Of a DNA stretch of 64,000 bases, positions 25,468 to 31,684 are shown piece by piece (within the stretch, counting starts at the first letter, position 1; every line of letters starts with the position of its first letter). The stretch covers positions 25,708 to 89,707 of the IMG/VR virus record IMGVR_UViG_3300027759_000067. One strand, 5' to 3'. A program made the position numbers and the translations under genes. The DNA comes from a virus. The notes below the pieces were generated by a model. The model made no database searches and was not told where the DNA came from. It saw nothing but the letters and a program-made list of their open reading frames with translations.

Positions 25468-25556
25468 TACATTCTCCAAAAGTAGATTACAAAGGGTCCG
25501 CCGATTAGGGCTGCGACTGCGGTAGCTTGTGCTAGGTCGATTAGTGCTTGTTTCAT
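25467..25556 (-). CDS. Tiny membrane peptide, predicted leaderless
   Basis: 29 residues, hydrophobic 10-27. The ATG begins 6 nt after the -10 of P7, where transcription should start, so the mRNA would be leaderless. The stop overlaps the next ATG. It may be a real peptide or a translated leader. Confidence 0.4.
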   Translation of the reverse strand: MKQALIDLAQATAVAALIGGPFVIYFWRM

Positions 25557-25562
25557 GTATGT

Positions 25563-25591
25563 ATTATAGCCGAGAACTTGGGTCTCGTCAA
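25563..25591 (-). promoter_or_regulatory. Early sigma70 promoter P7 with spacer hairpin
   Basis: TTGACG-17-TATAAT; spacer stem CGAGA/TCTCG. Confidence 0.8.
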
Positions 25592-25893
25592 CCTATTTCT
25601 AAGACTTTATTCATATCGATGTTGAAGCCGGCAGCATGGACGTAGACTGCTCGTAGTGAAGATTGGGCAAATCGTTGCTCTACCCGTTGTATAGCCTGGT
25701 TCAATGAAGGGGCGCGAACCCGGTATGTATCCTGATTGCCGTCGGCCCACTCTACAGTGACTAGGTGCCAGGTGTTGTTCTCTGCGACTGCATACAGACC
25801 GTTGACCAATAGGACCAACACTCCGGTGATGAGTGTCTCACTATGGGCCAGGCTGGACCCTAGCATCAGGGCTAGGATTACGGCCTTCTTCAT
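25588..25893 (-). CDS. Exported small protein (signal peptide)
   Basis: 101 residues. N-terminal MKKAVILALMLGSSLAHSE is a classical Sec signal with cleavage near AHS. The mature part is a small mixed domain (WHLVTVEWADGNQDTYRV, then IQRVEQRFAQSS). Likely periplasmic during infection. The ATG overlaps the upstream stop (ATGA), so it is coupled to the P8 gene. Function unknown. Confidence 0.65.
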   Translation of the reverse strand: MKKAVILALMLGSSLAHSETLITGVLVLLVNGLYAVAENNTWHLVTVEWADGNQDTYRVRAPSLNQAIQRVEQRFAQSSLRAVYVHAAGFNIDMNKVLEIG

Positions 25894-26111
25894 ACAGCGC
25901 CCACCTTTCGGAACAGGTCCATAAAGGCACCGTTGATCTCGTCCATCTCTTCTTGCTCGACATAGAAGTCTGAGCGTGGATCATAGTACTGACCTTCCTT
26001 GGGATCGTAGTAGAGAACACGTCCGGAGAAGTTGAATGGGCCTTCTAAGCCCTTGCGTGGACCGTAATTGTCACGCATGTTGTCCACAGTGTTCAAAACG
26101 CGATATCCCAT
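25890..26111 (-). CDS. Small hypothetical protein
   Basis: 73 residues, Tyr/Asp-rich (VLYYDPKEGQYYDPRSDFY), acidic end. RBS AAGGAG; promoter P8. In RNA read through from upstream, CCCATCTG in the P8 spacer could pair with CAGATGGG covering this start codon. Confidence 0.65.
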   Translation of the reverse strand: MGYRVLNTVDNMRDNYGPRKGLEGPFNFSGRVLYYDPKEGQYYDPRSDFYVEQEEMDEINGAFMDLFRKVGAV

Positions 26112-26138
26112 CTGGTGCTCCTTAGTGTGTAAGTATGT

Positions 26139-26167
26139 ATTATAGCCTCAGATGGGCTGCTTGTCAA
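26139..26167 (-). promoter_or_regulatory. Early sigma70 promoter P8
   Basis: TTGACA-17-TATAAT. The spacer carries CCCATCTG, complementary to the start-codon region of its own gene. Confidence 0.85.
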
Positions 26168-26168
26168 C

Positions 26169-26396
26169 CTATTTTTTGGTAATTTCTTCAAGTTTCTCTT
26201 TGTACTCTAGTTCGGACACTTGCATCAAGTAGACTTCACGCAGAGCATAAACGGTTCCAATCAGGAGCATAGTGACGAAGAATGCCTCACCGCCGAAGAA
26301 GTAGACAAAGGTCAGTGCTGCTAGACCACCGAGCACAGCAGAGCCAAAGAGTTTAGCCACGTGTACAGCGGCCTTTTGTTTCAATGTAAGCATCAT
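26169..26396 (-). CDS. Small membrane protein
   Basis: 75 residues with two membrane segments (about 13-32 and 36-53) and a charged C-terminal helix (ELEYKEKLEEITKK). RBS AAGGAAA 8 nt before the first ATG. Promoter P9. Function unknown. Confidence 0.65.
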   Translation of the reverse strand: MMLTLKQKAAVHVAKLFGSAVLGGLAALTFVYFFGGEAFFVTMLLIGTVYALREVYLMQVSELEYKEKLEEITKK

Positions 26397-26418
26397 AGTA
26401 TTTTCCTTTTAAAAATGT

Positions 26419-26447
26419 ATTATAGCATCAAGTTGACACCCGGTCAA
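26419..26447 (-). promoter_or_regulatory. Early sigma70 promoter P9
   Basis: TTGACC-17-TATAAT; inverted repeat GTTGAC-CGGGT-GTCAAC overlaps the -35. Confidence 0.75.
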
Positions 26448-26793
26448 CCTTAAAATAGCCGTAAGGTAGGCCAACCAGGTAGCACAGGAACTCGTCGTCC
26501 CCATTGCTGCCCTCTGCTTCGTGGATCCAACGCAGGGCCATCTCACGGTCCTTAGCACCGCAGGCTAGGATAGATTGGACACGCATCTCAAAGGCATGTG
26601 CTGCCTCGTGCTCGGCGATCTTGCGTTCTTGATCGTTCTTGACAATCTCGTTCTGCAGGAAGTCAAACTCCCGGTTGAACTTGGACTCATCCCAGAGGTG
26701 TGTGCTGATGCCACGTGGGCGGAAACCGTAGGCATCCTTGTACATATCCCAGAAGATGCTTTGGAGTTCTTCCATGCGGGTCATTGTTTCCAT
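26428..26793 (-). CDS. Hypothetical protein
   Basis: 121 residues from the ATG with GGAG 7 nt upstream; longer versions cross promoter P10. A His/Glu-rich helix (IAEHEAAHAFEMRV) superficially recalls an HExxH-like metal site but is EHEAAH, so no protease claim is made. C-terminus FLCYLVGLPYGYFKVD. An alternative leaderless start (ATG at 26820, 6 nt after the -10) would add nine residues. Confidence 0.65.
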   Translation of the reverse strand: METMTRMEELQSIFWDMYKDAYGFRPRGISTHLWDESKFNREFDFLQNEIVKNDQERKIAEHEAAHAFEMRVQSILACGAKDREMALRWIHEAEGSNGDDEFLCYLVGLPYGYFKVDRVST

Positions 26794-26826
26794 AGTGTGC
26801 TCCAGTGTGTTGCTGTTCATGTGTGT

Positions 26827-26855
26827 ATTATAGCAGGAAACAATGCCCTTGTCAA
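26827..26855 (-). promoter_or_regulatory. Early sigma70 promoter P10
   Basis: TTGACA-17-TATAAT. An in-frame ATG lies exactly 6 nt after the -10. Confidence 0.8.
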
Positions 26856-26866
26856 CCAAAGGGTCT

Positions 26867-27097
26867 TTACAGATTCTCACCAGAGATTGTATCAATGGCA
26901 CCAGTGTAGACCGCAACGACGCCGTTGCCTTCCTCAAGCCAGCCATTTATGTTCCAGACGTCACGATGTCGATTGTAGGATTCCACCCACATGAGTGCAT
27001 CCTCACGGGTGTCGAACTCTTCCTCTCCGAGCACCTTGTGATCATTCACATGACCAGCATAGATAGGGTAGATTTGAACATTGTGTACGATTGCCAT
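26867..27097 (-). CDS. Small hypothetical protein
   Basis: 76 residues from the second of two adjacent ATGs, which has better spacing (6 nt) from GGAG. Pattern VQIYPIYAGHVNDHKVLGEEEF, then a helix with WVESYNRHRDVW, then VVAVYTGAI: a small alpha/beta fold. No family recognised. The leader back to P11 is long (about 225 nt) and structured. Confidence 0.65.
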   Translation of the reverse strand: MAIVHNVQIYPIYAGHVNDHKVLGEEEFDTREDALMWVESYNRHRDVWNINGWLEEGNGVVAVYTGAIDTISGENL

Positions 27098-27100
27098 CAT

Positions 27101-27329
27101 GTGCTCCAGTTAGGAAAAAGTTAGAGGAACTTTGCTGATCAATTCTGAGCTAGCTACTCTCAGATCAATCGCCGTCATTACTGCCTGCCTATTTCGTCTG
27201 CTTCTCCTTGCGGATTGCCATCTTGTAAGTGGAGGAGTAGCCTGCTAAGGCGGGGCTCAAACCCATAATCCCATCACTCACCTAACGATGCAGGTAACCT
27301 CTAACTCTTTCCTAACTGTCTATGCTTGT
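27101..27329 (-). other. Long structured leader between P11 and the next gene
   Basis: About 225 nt with a bulged hairpin on the minus strand (TTGATCTGAG ... CTCAGAATTGATCA, near 27139-27173). It could be a 5' UTR with regulatory structure. A tRNA was sought because of local GC-rich stretches but no cloverleaf fits. Confidence 0.4.
27189..27281 (-). CDS. Possible 30-residue ORF in the P11 leader
   Basis: GTG-started ORF including SPALAGYSSTYKMAIRKEKQ. No good RBS. Composition looks protein-like but the length gives little statistical support. Confidence 0.25.
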   Translation of the reverse strand: MSDGIMGLSPALAGYSSTYKMAIRKEKQTK

Positions 27330-27358
27330 ATTATAACGCACATAGACAGCCTTGTCAA
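27330..27358 (-). promoter_or_regulatory. Early sigma70 promoter P11 with repeat around the -10
   Basis: TTGACA-17-TATAAT. Perfect 9-bp arms CTGTCTATG (minus strand, 27341-27349) and CATAGACAG (27316-27324) flank the -10: an operator candidate or read-through hairpin. Confidence 0.8.
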
Positions 27359-27362
27359 CCTT

Positions 27363-27605
27363 TTATTCGTCTCCGCCCCAATCTTTTTTCTCTCCAAACT
27401 CTTCATTGTACTCATAGCCTGCGGTGTAGGCTGTGATCTCCGCTGCTGTCATATCCTTCAAACCAATGCGTGGTGTTGAGTAGGTATCGCCCACATAGTA
27501 GTGTGGATCATATCTACGATTGTAATGGCTGTCGGCACTGCCGCGATCCCAAGGGCCACCGTGACGTTGATCGTAGTATGCTGAACGTGTTGCTTCTGCC
27601 ATCAT
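27363..27605 (-). CDS. Conserved small phage protein
   Basis: 80 residues, Tyr/His/Arg/Gly-rich N-terminal half (YYDQRHGGPWDRGSADSHY) and an acidic end (KKDWGGDE). Reminiscent of small 'GxPxDRGxAD' proteins in other phages; function unknown. RBS AGGAGC; promoter P12. Confidence 0.7.
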   Translation of the reverse strand: MMAEATRSAYYDQRHGGPWDRGSADSHYNRRYDPHYYVGDTYSTPRIGLKDMTAAEITAYTAGYEYNEEFGEKKDWGGDE

Positions 27606-27626
27606 ATCTCTTGCTCCTAAAATTGT

Positions 27627-27655
27627 ATTATAGCACCGTTTGAATAACCTGTCAA
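27627..27655 (-). promoter_or_regulatory. Early sigma70 promoter P12
   Basis: TTGACA-17-TATAAT, minus strand; weak spacer symmetry. Confidence 0.8.
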
Positions 27656-27687
27656 CCTCTAAGGTCTTTGGTTGACCAGAATAGGTG

Positions 27688-27776
27688 AACCTCGTATACT
27701 TTGCGGCATACGAGGTTCTGGGGGTTGCCTGAAGACACTACCCTTCAGGGCTTGTGTCTGCTACGCGACAGCAGAC
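27688..27776 (-). ncRNA. Three consecutive hairpins, candidate structured RNA or 3' UTR
   Basis: Arms: AACCTCGTAT/ATACGAGGTT (27688-27717, 10 bp), CCTGAAG/CTTCAGG (27728-27749, 7 bp) and GTCTGCT/AGCAGAC (27756-27776, 7 bp). They lie in a gene-free 135-nt gap just after the HTH gene stop on the minus strand. No U-tract follows any of them, so simple intrinsic termination is unlikely. The stems are also palindromic on the plus strand, so orientation is not settled. Confidence 0.45.
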
Positions 27777-27789
27777 TTTGGAGCGTTCT

Positions 27790-28065
27790 TTAGACTAGGC
27801 CAAGAGCCATAGCGCGGTAACCAGCTGCAATCAACTTGCGAGTAGGTTGTCCGATTTCGTATTCGGTAACTTGAACGTGGTTGCCAGCGGTACGGGTGTT
27901 AGCGTACACCGCAAATCCTGCTTGGCGGATACGGCTGACTTCAGCTGAAACGTTCTTGATGCCAAAACGCTTCTCAGCTTGGCTTGCGGTTACCTTATCA
28001 CCACTCTTAAGAGCAGTGAAGAGCTTATGGGTCTTAGTGCCCTGATTGATGTTATAAGTTTGCAT
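27790..28065 (-). CDS. Helix-turn-helix protein (HTH_39-like)
   Basis: 91 residues. After a short tail the sequence ALKSGDKVTASQAEKRFGIKNVSAEVSRIRQAG (in pieces, about 18-50) has the layout of a winged-helix HTH. Its wing is VQVTEYEIG, matching a family of small phage/plasmid HTH proteins. A DNA-binding regulator of the early module is plausible. Its own promoter differs from the consensus and carries the palindrome ACTGT-TTGC-ACAGT next to the -10, suggesting autoregulation. RBS AAGGAAA. Confidence 0.7.
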   Translation of the reverse strand: MQTYNINQGTKTHKLFTALKSGDKVTASQAEKRFGIKNVSAEVSRIRQAGFAVYANTRTAGNHVQVTEYEIGQPTRKLIAAGYRAMALGLV

Positions 28066-28081
28066 TTTTGTTTTCCTTAAT

Positions 28082-28109
28082 GTTATACTGTTTGCACAGT
28101 TACAACAAT
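28082..28109 (-). promoter_or_regulatory. Divergent early promoter P13 (weak)
   Basis: -10 TATAAC with ATTGTT at 16-bp spacing; palindrome ACTGT-ttgc-ACAGT (28087-28100) touches the -10. Confidence 0.5.
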
Positions 28110-28115
28110 ATTACA

Positions 28116-28418
28116 TTATTCCTTGATGAGAGTCAAGTGATTTTGGAGATCTTTCCTGGCTCGCTCTTTACCTTCTTCCAGGTACTTCTCAACATCCCTT
28201 AACGTTTTGGTATTACCAAACTCTCGATCAGTGTAGTACTCAATGAGTCTACGTTGGATCATAGTCAGCAAGTCACCGTTCTCGTCGTCGATGATGAAAC
28301 GTACAGGGCAGCGGCTCCAAGATCTACGTGCTTGGAACTCTGCAAACCACTCACGATGCTGCTTGTTATAAGCATCGAATACAATCCAGGGTCTACCATA
28401 AAAGGCTAATCTACTCAT
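28116..28418 (-). CDS. Hypothetical protein
   Basis: 100 residues, basic/aromatic N-terminal half (YGRPWIVFDAYNKQHREWF), then VRFIIDDENGDLL and a long charged helix. No family recognised. RBS AAGGAG. No sigma70 promoter is visible directly upstream; instead two hairpins separate it from the previous gene, so expression probably comes from P14 read-through. Confidence 0.65.
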   Translation of the reverse strand: MSRLAFYGRPWIVFDAYNKQHREWFAEFQARRSWSRCPVRFIIDDENGDLLTMIQRRLIEYYTDREFGNTKTLRDVEKYLEEGKERARKDLQNHLTLIKE

Positions 28419-28437
28419 TGTGTTGCTCCTTAAGTGT

Positions 28438-28508
28438 CTTAGTTAAACAGAGTACTCATTTCCTTCGTCGCTCGGCACTCTGTTTAACTAAGAGGGGCAT
28501 ATAGCCCC
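28438..28508 (-). other. Long perfect hairpin plus small hairpin between genes
   Basis: 16-bp perfect arms at 28438-28453 and 28477-28492 (CTTAGTTAAACAGAGT) with a 23-nt loop, preceded by GGGGC-TATAT-GCCCC (28494-28508). No U-tract, so RNA processing or a partial barrier is more likely than termination. A six-codon ORF (MSTLFN) occupies the 3' arm. Confidence 0.6.
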
Positions 28509-28524
28509 AATACCCCGCTATGGG

Positions 28525-28917
28525 TTAGAAGGGTGCTTCTTCCAATGTTGCATCAACCTTAGGAGCCTTGGCCTTGGCAGCAACTGCACGGGCTTTGATA
28601 GCATCCATTGTAGGAGTGCTCTTGGCCTTAGGAGCTGCTTTGGCCTTAACAGCCTTAACAGCCCGGACAGCAGGAGTACGCTTCTCCAGGCCTTCTTCAA
28701 GAGCGGCGCGGATGTTAGCGTTGCCGTTGTCGAAGTTGATGCTGATCAGGAACTGGATAGCAGCCGCTTTGGTCATTGGCTCTTTGAGCTCGATCAGATC
28801 AATGTCGGAACTTCCGGTCTTGGCCAGAACCTTGACACGCATTTGGTCATTAGCAAAGCGAGCCTTGATAACACCATTACGAGTAGAAACACCTGCAAAT
28901 TTAAAAGTCTTTTCCAT
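28525..28917 (-). CDS. Basic Ala/Lys-tailed protein, possibly DNA-binding
   Basis: 130 residues from the ATG with RBS AGAGG; longer forms cross promoter P14. A small N-terminal domain (about 1-80) is followed by an Ala/Lys/Pro-rich tail (AVKAVKAKAAPKAK, then ARAVAAKAKAPK) like histone-H1-type or nucleoid-associated tails. May bind DNA or RNA. Promoter P14 has a perfect 7-bp spacer hairpin. Confidence 0.65.
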   Translation of the reverse strand: MEKTFKFAGVSTRNGVIKARFANDQMRVKVLAKTGSSDIDLIELKEPMTKAAAIQFLISINFDNGNANIRAALEEGLEKRTPAVRAVKAVKAKAAPKAKSTPTMDAIKARAVAAKAKAPKVDATLEEAPF

Positions 28918-28975
28918 AATATACCTCTTTCTATGTGTGTGTTGTATGGATTGCACTATTGCTTTCCATACGTTA

Positions 28976-29004
28976 ATTATACAACGGTTTGGGTCCGTTG
29001 TCAA
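28976..29004 (-). promoter_or_regulatory. Early sigma70 promoter P14 with spacer hairpin
   Basis: TTGACA-17-TATAAT; stem ACAACGG-ACCCAAA-CCGTTGT. Downstream leader holds GTATGG/CCATAC. Confidence 0.85.
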
Positions 29005-29017
29005 CCTCTTTTTGGCA

Positions 29018-29200
29018 TTAGGAGTTGAAAGTTTCGTATGGGCTCATCTCCTCTTGTGGGTTTTCTGCCACAAAGTTGCTTTCAATCCAACCATAGACGA
29101 TCTCTATGGGGCACTCCAGTTGAACTGCAATACTGCGGGCACTGAACCCTGCAATGTACATCTGCTCAATATCGTAACTTAGATCTGCCATCTTACTCAT
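29018..29200 (-). CDS. Small HTH-like conserved phage protein
   Basis: 60 residues: DLSYDIEQMYIAGFSARSIAVQLE, split here as two helices around SARSIA, then PIEIVYGWIE, giving a trihelical HTH pattern like small resolvase-type or sigma-like DNA-binding proteins. RBS GAGG; overlaps the upstream gene by 8 nt. Third gene of the P15 operon. Confidence 0.65.
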   Translation of the reverse strand: MSKMADLSYDIEQMYIAGFSARSIAVQLECPIEIVYGWIESNFVAENPQEEMSPYETFNS

Positions 29201-29405
29201 CGTAGGCCTCCTCGCCCATTTCGGTTACTGTTTCTTCAAACACCCGAACATCAACGATGCGGGCTGTTTGTTCCTCATTGCTAACACCTTCAAACGCCTC
29301 TCGGAAACTTTGGCAATCTGCCAAGAAGTTGAAAACATCCTCTCGGCCCCAAGTGCCCGGCACTTCCAACACCTGTACCAGTTCTGTGCGTACTGTGACT
29401 TTCAT
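29193..29405 (-). CDS. Small hypothetical protein
   Basis: 70 residues, beta start (KVTVRTELVQVLEVPG), acidic end. RBS AAAGGAAA; ATG overlaps the upstream stop. Unknown function. Confidence 0.65.
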   Translation of the reverse strand: MKVTVRTELVQVLEVPGTWGREDVFNFLADCQSFREAFEGVSNEEQTARIVDVRVFEETVTEMGEEAYDE

Positions 29406-29878
29406 GCTGTTTCCTTTGTTTCAACTAAAGCCAACACCAACAATTCATAAGCAGCATCGTGGCACTTCACATACCAGTTGCCGTCTTTGCGCAGGATGTA
29501 CTCGTATTCCTCATACTGGTGATGAGCCAAGTAGTCCTGAAAGTCAACGAACTGCTCTTTGGTCAAGTCTTCGCCACGGTCACGTGCGTAGAAAGTAGTA
29601 TAGCCTGCTTCTCTAGCCTTGTCAACTTCTTTCTGGATCTTAGCCTTCTTCACAATGTCAGTCTCATTGTAAGCAGGACCAAAGGGATGCTTCTTGCCGA
29701 TGACCTTGCCCAGCGAACTGATGCCGCCCATGTCGATCAAGTCGCGCAGTTTGAACGGATCGCTGTAATGCTCAGCGAGGATCTTGCCGTTGTGCTCCAA
29801 GTAACCGTCCCAGTGGCAGTAGATTTGCTCTACTGTGCCATCTGCAAACTCTAGTGCGATAGTGCTGCGTGTACCCAT
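29402..29878 (-). CDS. Conserved phage protein (MGTRSTIALE family)
   Basis: 158 residues beginning MGTRSTIALEFADGTV, then YCHWDGYLEHNGKIL and a region with DLIDMGGISSLG. I recognise this as a widespread phage protein of unknown function. RBS AAGGAG; promoter P15 with a UUCG-loop hairpin. First gene of a three-gene operon. Confidence 0.8.
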   Translation of the reverse strand: MGTRSTIALEFADGTVEQIYCHWDGYLEHNGKILAEHYSDPFKLRDLIDMGGISSLGKVIGKKHPFGPAYNETDIVKKAKIQKEVDKAREAGYTTFYARDRGEDLTKEQFVDFQDYLAHHQYEEYEYILRKDGNWYVKCHDAAYELLVLALVETKETA

Positions 29879-29907
29879 TTGCTCTGCTCCTTAGTGTGTA
29901 AGCGTTA

Positions 29908-29936
29908 ATTATAGCACCGAAGTGCTGTCCTGTCAA
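29908..29936 (-). promoter_or_regulatory. Early sigma70 promoter P15 with UUCG hairpin
   Basis: TTGACA-17-TATAAT; spacer AGCAC-TTCG-GTGCT, a stable C(UUCG)G tetraloop if transcribed from upstream. Confidence 0.85.
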
Positions 29937-29940
29937 CCAA

Positions 29941-30138
29941 TTAGCGATTGGCAAACTCGCAGTCGGCACCCTCGGGGCCAACCTTCACTTCGTCATAAAA
30001 AACAATCTCATGCCCGAAGTCCTCACCTTCCAACACTGCCATGCGAGCCTTAGCCAGCTCAGCAGTGGGATACACTCCGTAGATGATGCTCTCAGGAGCG
30101 CCACAGTCCTCAGCACGAACAATAAAAATAGAAGTCAT
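29941..30138 (-). CDS. Small hypothetical protein
   Basis: 65 residues, alpha/beta (IFIVRAEDCGAPESIIYGVY). No family recognised. RBS AAGGAAA; promoter P16. Confidence 0.7.
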   Translation of the reverse strand: MTSIFIVRAEDCGAPESIIYGVYPTAELAKARMAVLEGEDFGHEIVFYDEVKVGPEGADCEFANR

Positions 30139-30166
30139 TTTGTTTCCTTAGTGTGTGTAAGTGTTA

Positions 30167-30195
30167 ATTATAACAAGGTTTTACCACCTTGTCAA
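30167..30195 (-). promoter_or_regulatory. Early sigma70 promoter P16 with spacer hairpin
   Basis: TTGACA-17-TATAAT; stem ACAAGGT-GGTAAA-ACCTTGT. Confidence 0.85.
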
Positions 30196-30200
30196 CCTCT

Positions 30201-30485
30201 TTATGCAACGTCTACCCAAATATTGCGACCGTACGTGTTCTCTACAACAAAGCCCGGGCTGCAAGGGCAAGAGCAACCTGCAAACTGCGACCATTTTACC
30301 TTTGTGTCGGCACTCCAACCCAATTGGCTAAACAACTTGGGCAACACCTCTTTACGGTAGAACGTATGCGGGCGCTGTCGGCGATTCATTATGTTTTCCA
30401 TAACTGTCTCGCCCACTGGGCTAACATATATGCGGGTCTTGCTGTAACGACGCTCTTGCTCACCTACTTGTACTGTGATTTCCAT
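30201..30485 (-). CDS. Conserved small phage protein with CxCxC motif
   Basis: 94 residues. FAGCSCPCSPGF (about 69-80) is a Cys cluster that could bind metal; upstream are a beta-rich start and RKEVLPKLF. Function unknown. RBS AAGGAG; promoter P17. Confidence 0.75.
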   Translation of the reverse strand: MEITVQVGEQERRYSKTRIYVSPVGETVMENIMNRRQRPHTFYRKEVLPKLFSQLGWSADTKVKWSQFAGCSCPCSPGFVVENTYGRNIWVDVA

Positions 30486-30514
30486 TTGCTCTGCTCCTTA
30501 GTGTGTAAGCGTTA

Positions 30515-30543
30515 ATTATACAATGGTTTTACCACTTTGTCAA
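30515..30543 (-). promoter_or_regulatory. Early sigma70 promoter P17
   Basis: TTGACA-17-TATAAT; spacer core TGGTAAAACCA, shared with P16, P19, P21 and P23. Confidence 0.85.
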
Positions 30544-30546
30544 CCG

Positions 30547-30762
30547 TTAAGCATAAAAGGTTGTTGTAAATTCACAACGGCTGTAGATCATTTCCCGTAC
30601 TGCGGTGTCGTTGATCTCACCAAATTGATCACTCTTCTGATCGCCGATGAATCGCATAATGCTCATAGTCTGCTTCCAATCAAGCCCTGCAGCCTTGGCC
30701 AGCTCTACAATCTTGTCTGCAACCAAGTTGCCTTGGTCTGTGAACATATCATAATCTTTCAT
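30547..30762 (-). CDS. Small hypothetical protein
   Basis: 71 residues from the ATG with GGAG upstream (a longer frame enters the previous gene). Helical (LVADKIVELAKAAGLDW). Unknown function. Coupled to the upstream gene, 1 nt after its stop. Confidence 0.65.
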   Translation of the reverse strand: MKDYDMFTDQGNLVADKIVELAKAAGLDWKQTMSIMRFIGDQKSDQFGEINDTAVREMIYSRCEFTTTFYA

Positions 30763-30763
30763 A

Positions 30764-31036
30764 TCACTCTCCAGTGTAAAGTTCGTAGATGACCCGTGCT
30801 GCTCCGGGATCCAACTCATTGAGCTGACGGGCAGCAGTGATCAACTTGCGATGACGGGCTTGCAACTCTGCACCACGCAGTTCGCCATCACAGGTTAGGT
30901 TCTCTGGGCTTAGATCGCAGTCAATGGTCTCTGCGATGCGCTGCCGGTCTGTGGCGTTGTCCAGGCTTAGAGGTGCCTGCTTAAAGATGGCACGCCACCG
31001 GTTCTTCTCGGCAACATAGTTTGTCAATGCGTTCAT
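30764..31036 (-). CDS. Small hypothetical protein
   Basis: 90 residues, helical and charged, with QARHRKLITAARQL near the end. No family recognised. RBS AAGGAG; promoter P18. Confidence 0.7.
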   Translation of the reverse strand: MNALTNYVAEKNRWRAIFKQAPLSLDNATDRQRIAETIDCDLSPENLTCDGELRGAELQARHRKLITAARQLNELDPGAARVIYELYTGE

Positions 31037-31062
31037 GATAGCTCCTTAGTGTGTAAGCGTGT

Positions 31063-31091
31063 ATTATAACAGGGAGTTGCCTCCCTGTCAA
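31063..31091 (-). promoter_or_regulatory. Early sigma70 promoter P18 with spacer hairpin
   Basis: TTGACA-17-TATAAT; core identical to P2 (ACAGGGAG-GCAA-CTCCCTGT). Confidence 0.85.
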
Positions 31092-31093
31092 CC

Positions 31094-31378
31094 TCACATT
31101 GAGTGATATCGTTCCATGCTTGGGTCGCATGGGCCACCGCGGTCTTCACGGCGGATCATAACTTCCTTGCCCGTAAGTATGTTCTTTACACCGACCAGCT
31201 GCTGCCCGTTGAACTTCTCTACGATGTTGATGAACTCTTTCTGCTTGCGTTTGGGCAAGAGGCTGAGCATATCTACTGCCAATTGCGTGGCATAGCCTGC
31301 TGCGAATGCAGGTTCGTGATCTGCATAAAGTTGACTCAGTGCGTCATTGAGTGCTACTTGGTTGTCTGTACGAAACAT
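31094..31378 (-). CDS. Small hypothetical protein
   Basis: 94 residues: helical first half (ALNDALSQLYADHE, LLPKRKQKEFINIVEKF), then a beta part (VKNILTGKEVMIRRED). Unknown. RBS AAGGAG; promoter P19. Confidence 0.7.
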   Translation of the reverse strand: MFRTDNQVALNDALSQLYADHEPAFAAGYATQLAVDMLSLLPKRKQKEFINIVEKFNGQQLVGVKNILTGKEVMIRREDRGGPCDPSMERYHSM

Positions 31379-31404
31379 TCTAGCTCCTTAGTGTTTAAGC
31401 AGTA

Positions 31405-31433
31405 ATTATACAACGGTTTTACCAACTTGTCAA
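31405..31433 (-). promoter_or_regulatory. Early sigma70 promoter P19
   Basis: TTGACA-17-TATAAT; imperfect spacer palindrome around TTGGTAAAACCG. Confidence 0.85.
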
Positions 31434-31453
31434 CCCCTAAATCTGTTGTCTTT

Positions 31454-31684
31454 TTACAACGGAAGTGGTACTCCTAATAACCCTATAGCATATATGGCTA
31501 ATAGTACTGCATTGACAATGACCAAGTTCATCTCCCGTATCCGCATAGCCCAGATCATATACACTAGAGCACCTAGGTTCAATAGCATAATGTTCAAGGG
31601 ATCTATACGCAAACTGGTACATAGGGCACCGGCAATGACCAAAGCCATGCCAGTCCACTTCAATATGTTATTAAGCAAGAGCAT
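31454..31684 (-). CDS. Small three-span membrane protein
   Basis: 76 residues, hydrophobic at about 10-25, 29-47 and 53-73. GGGAG is very close to the ATG; a TTG two codons in would have better spacing. It overlaps the upstream gene by 14 nt. Third gene of the P20 operon. Function unknown. Confidence 0.6.
   Translation of the reverse strand: MLLLNNILKWTGMALVIAGALCTSLRIDPLNIMLLNLGALVYMIWAMRIREMNLVIVNAVLLAIYAIGLLGVPLPL

Noticed and set aside
26428-26793. HExxH metalloprotease
   Set aside because: The sequence is EHEAAH, not HExxH, and no further zinc ligand is placed properly.
27189-27300. tRNA-like GC-rich sequence
   Set aside because: Both strands were checked for a T-arm and anticodon stem; no set of four stems with a T-loop could be formed, so no tRNA is called.
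28568-29182. 204-residue open frame on the plus strand
   Set aside because: It lies antisense to two minus-strand genes with promoters and RBS, crosses P14, has no plus-strand promoter or RBS and reads as a codon shadow.
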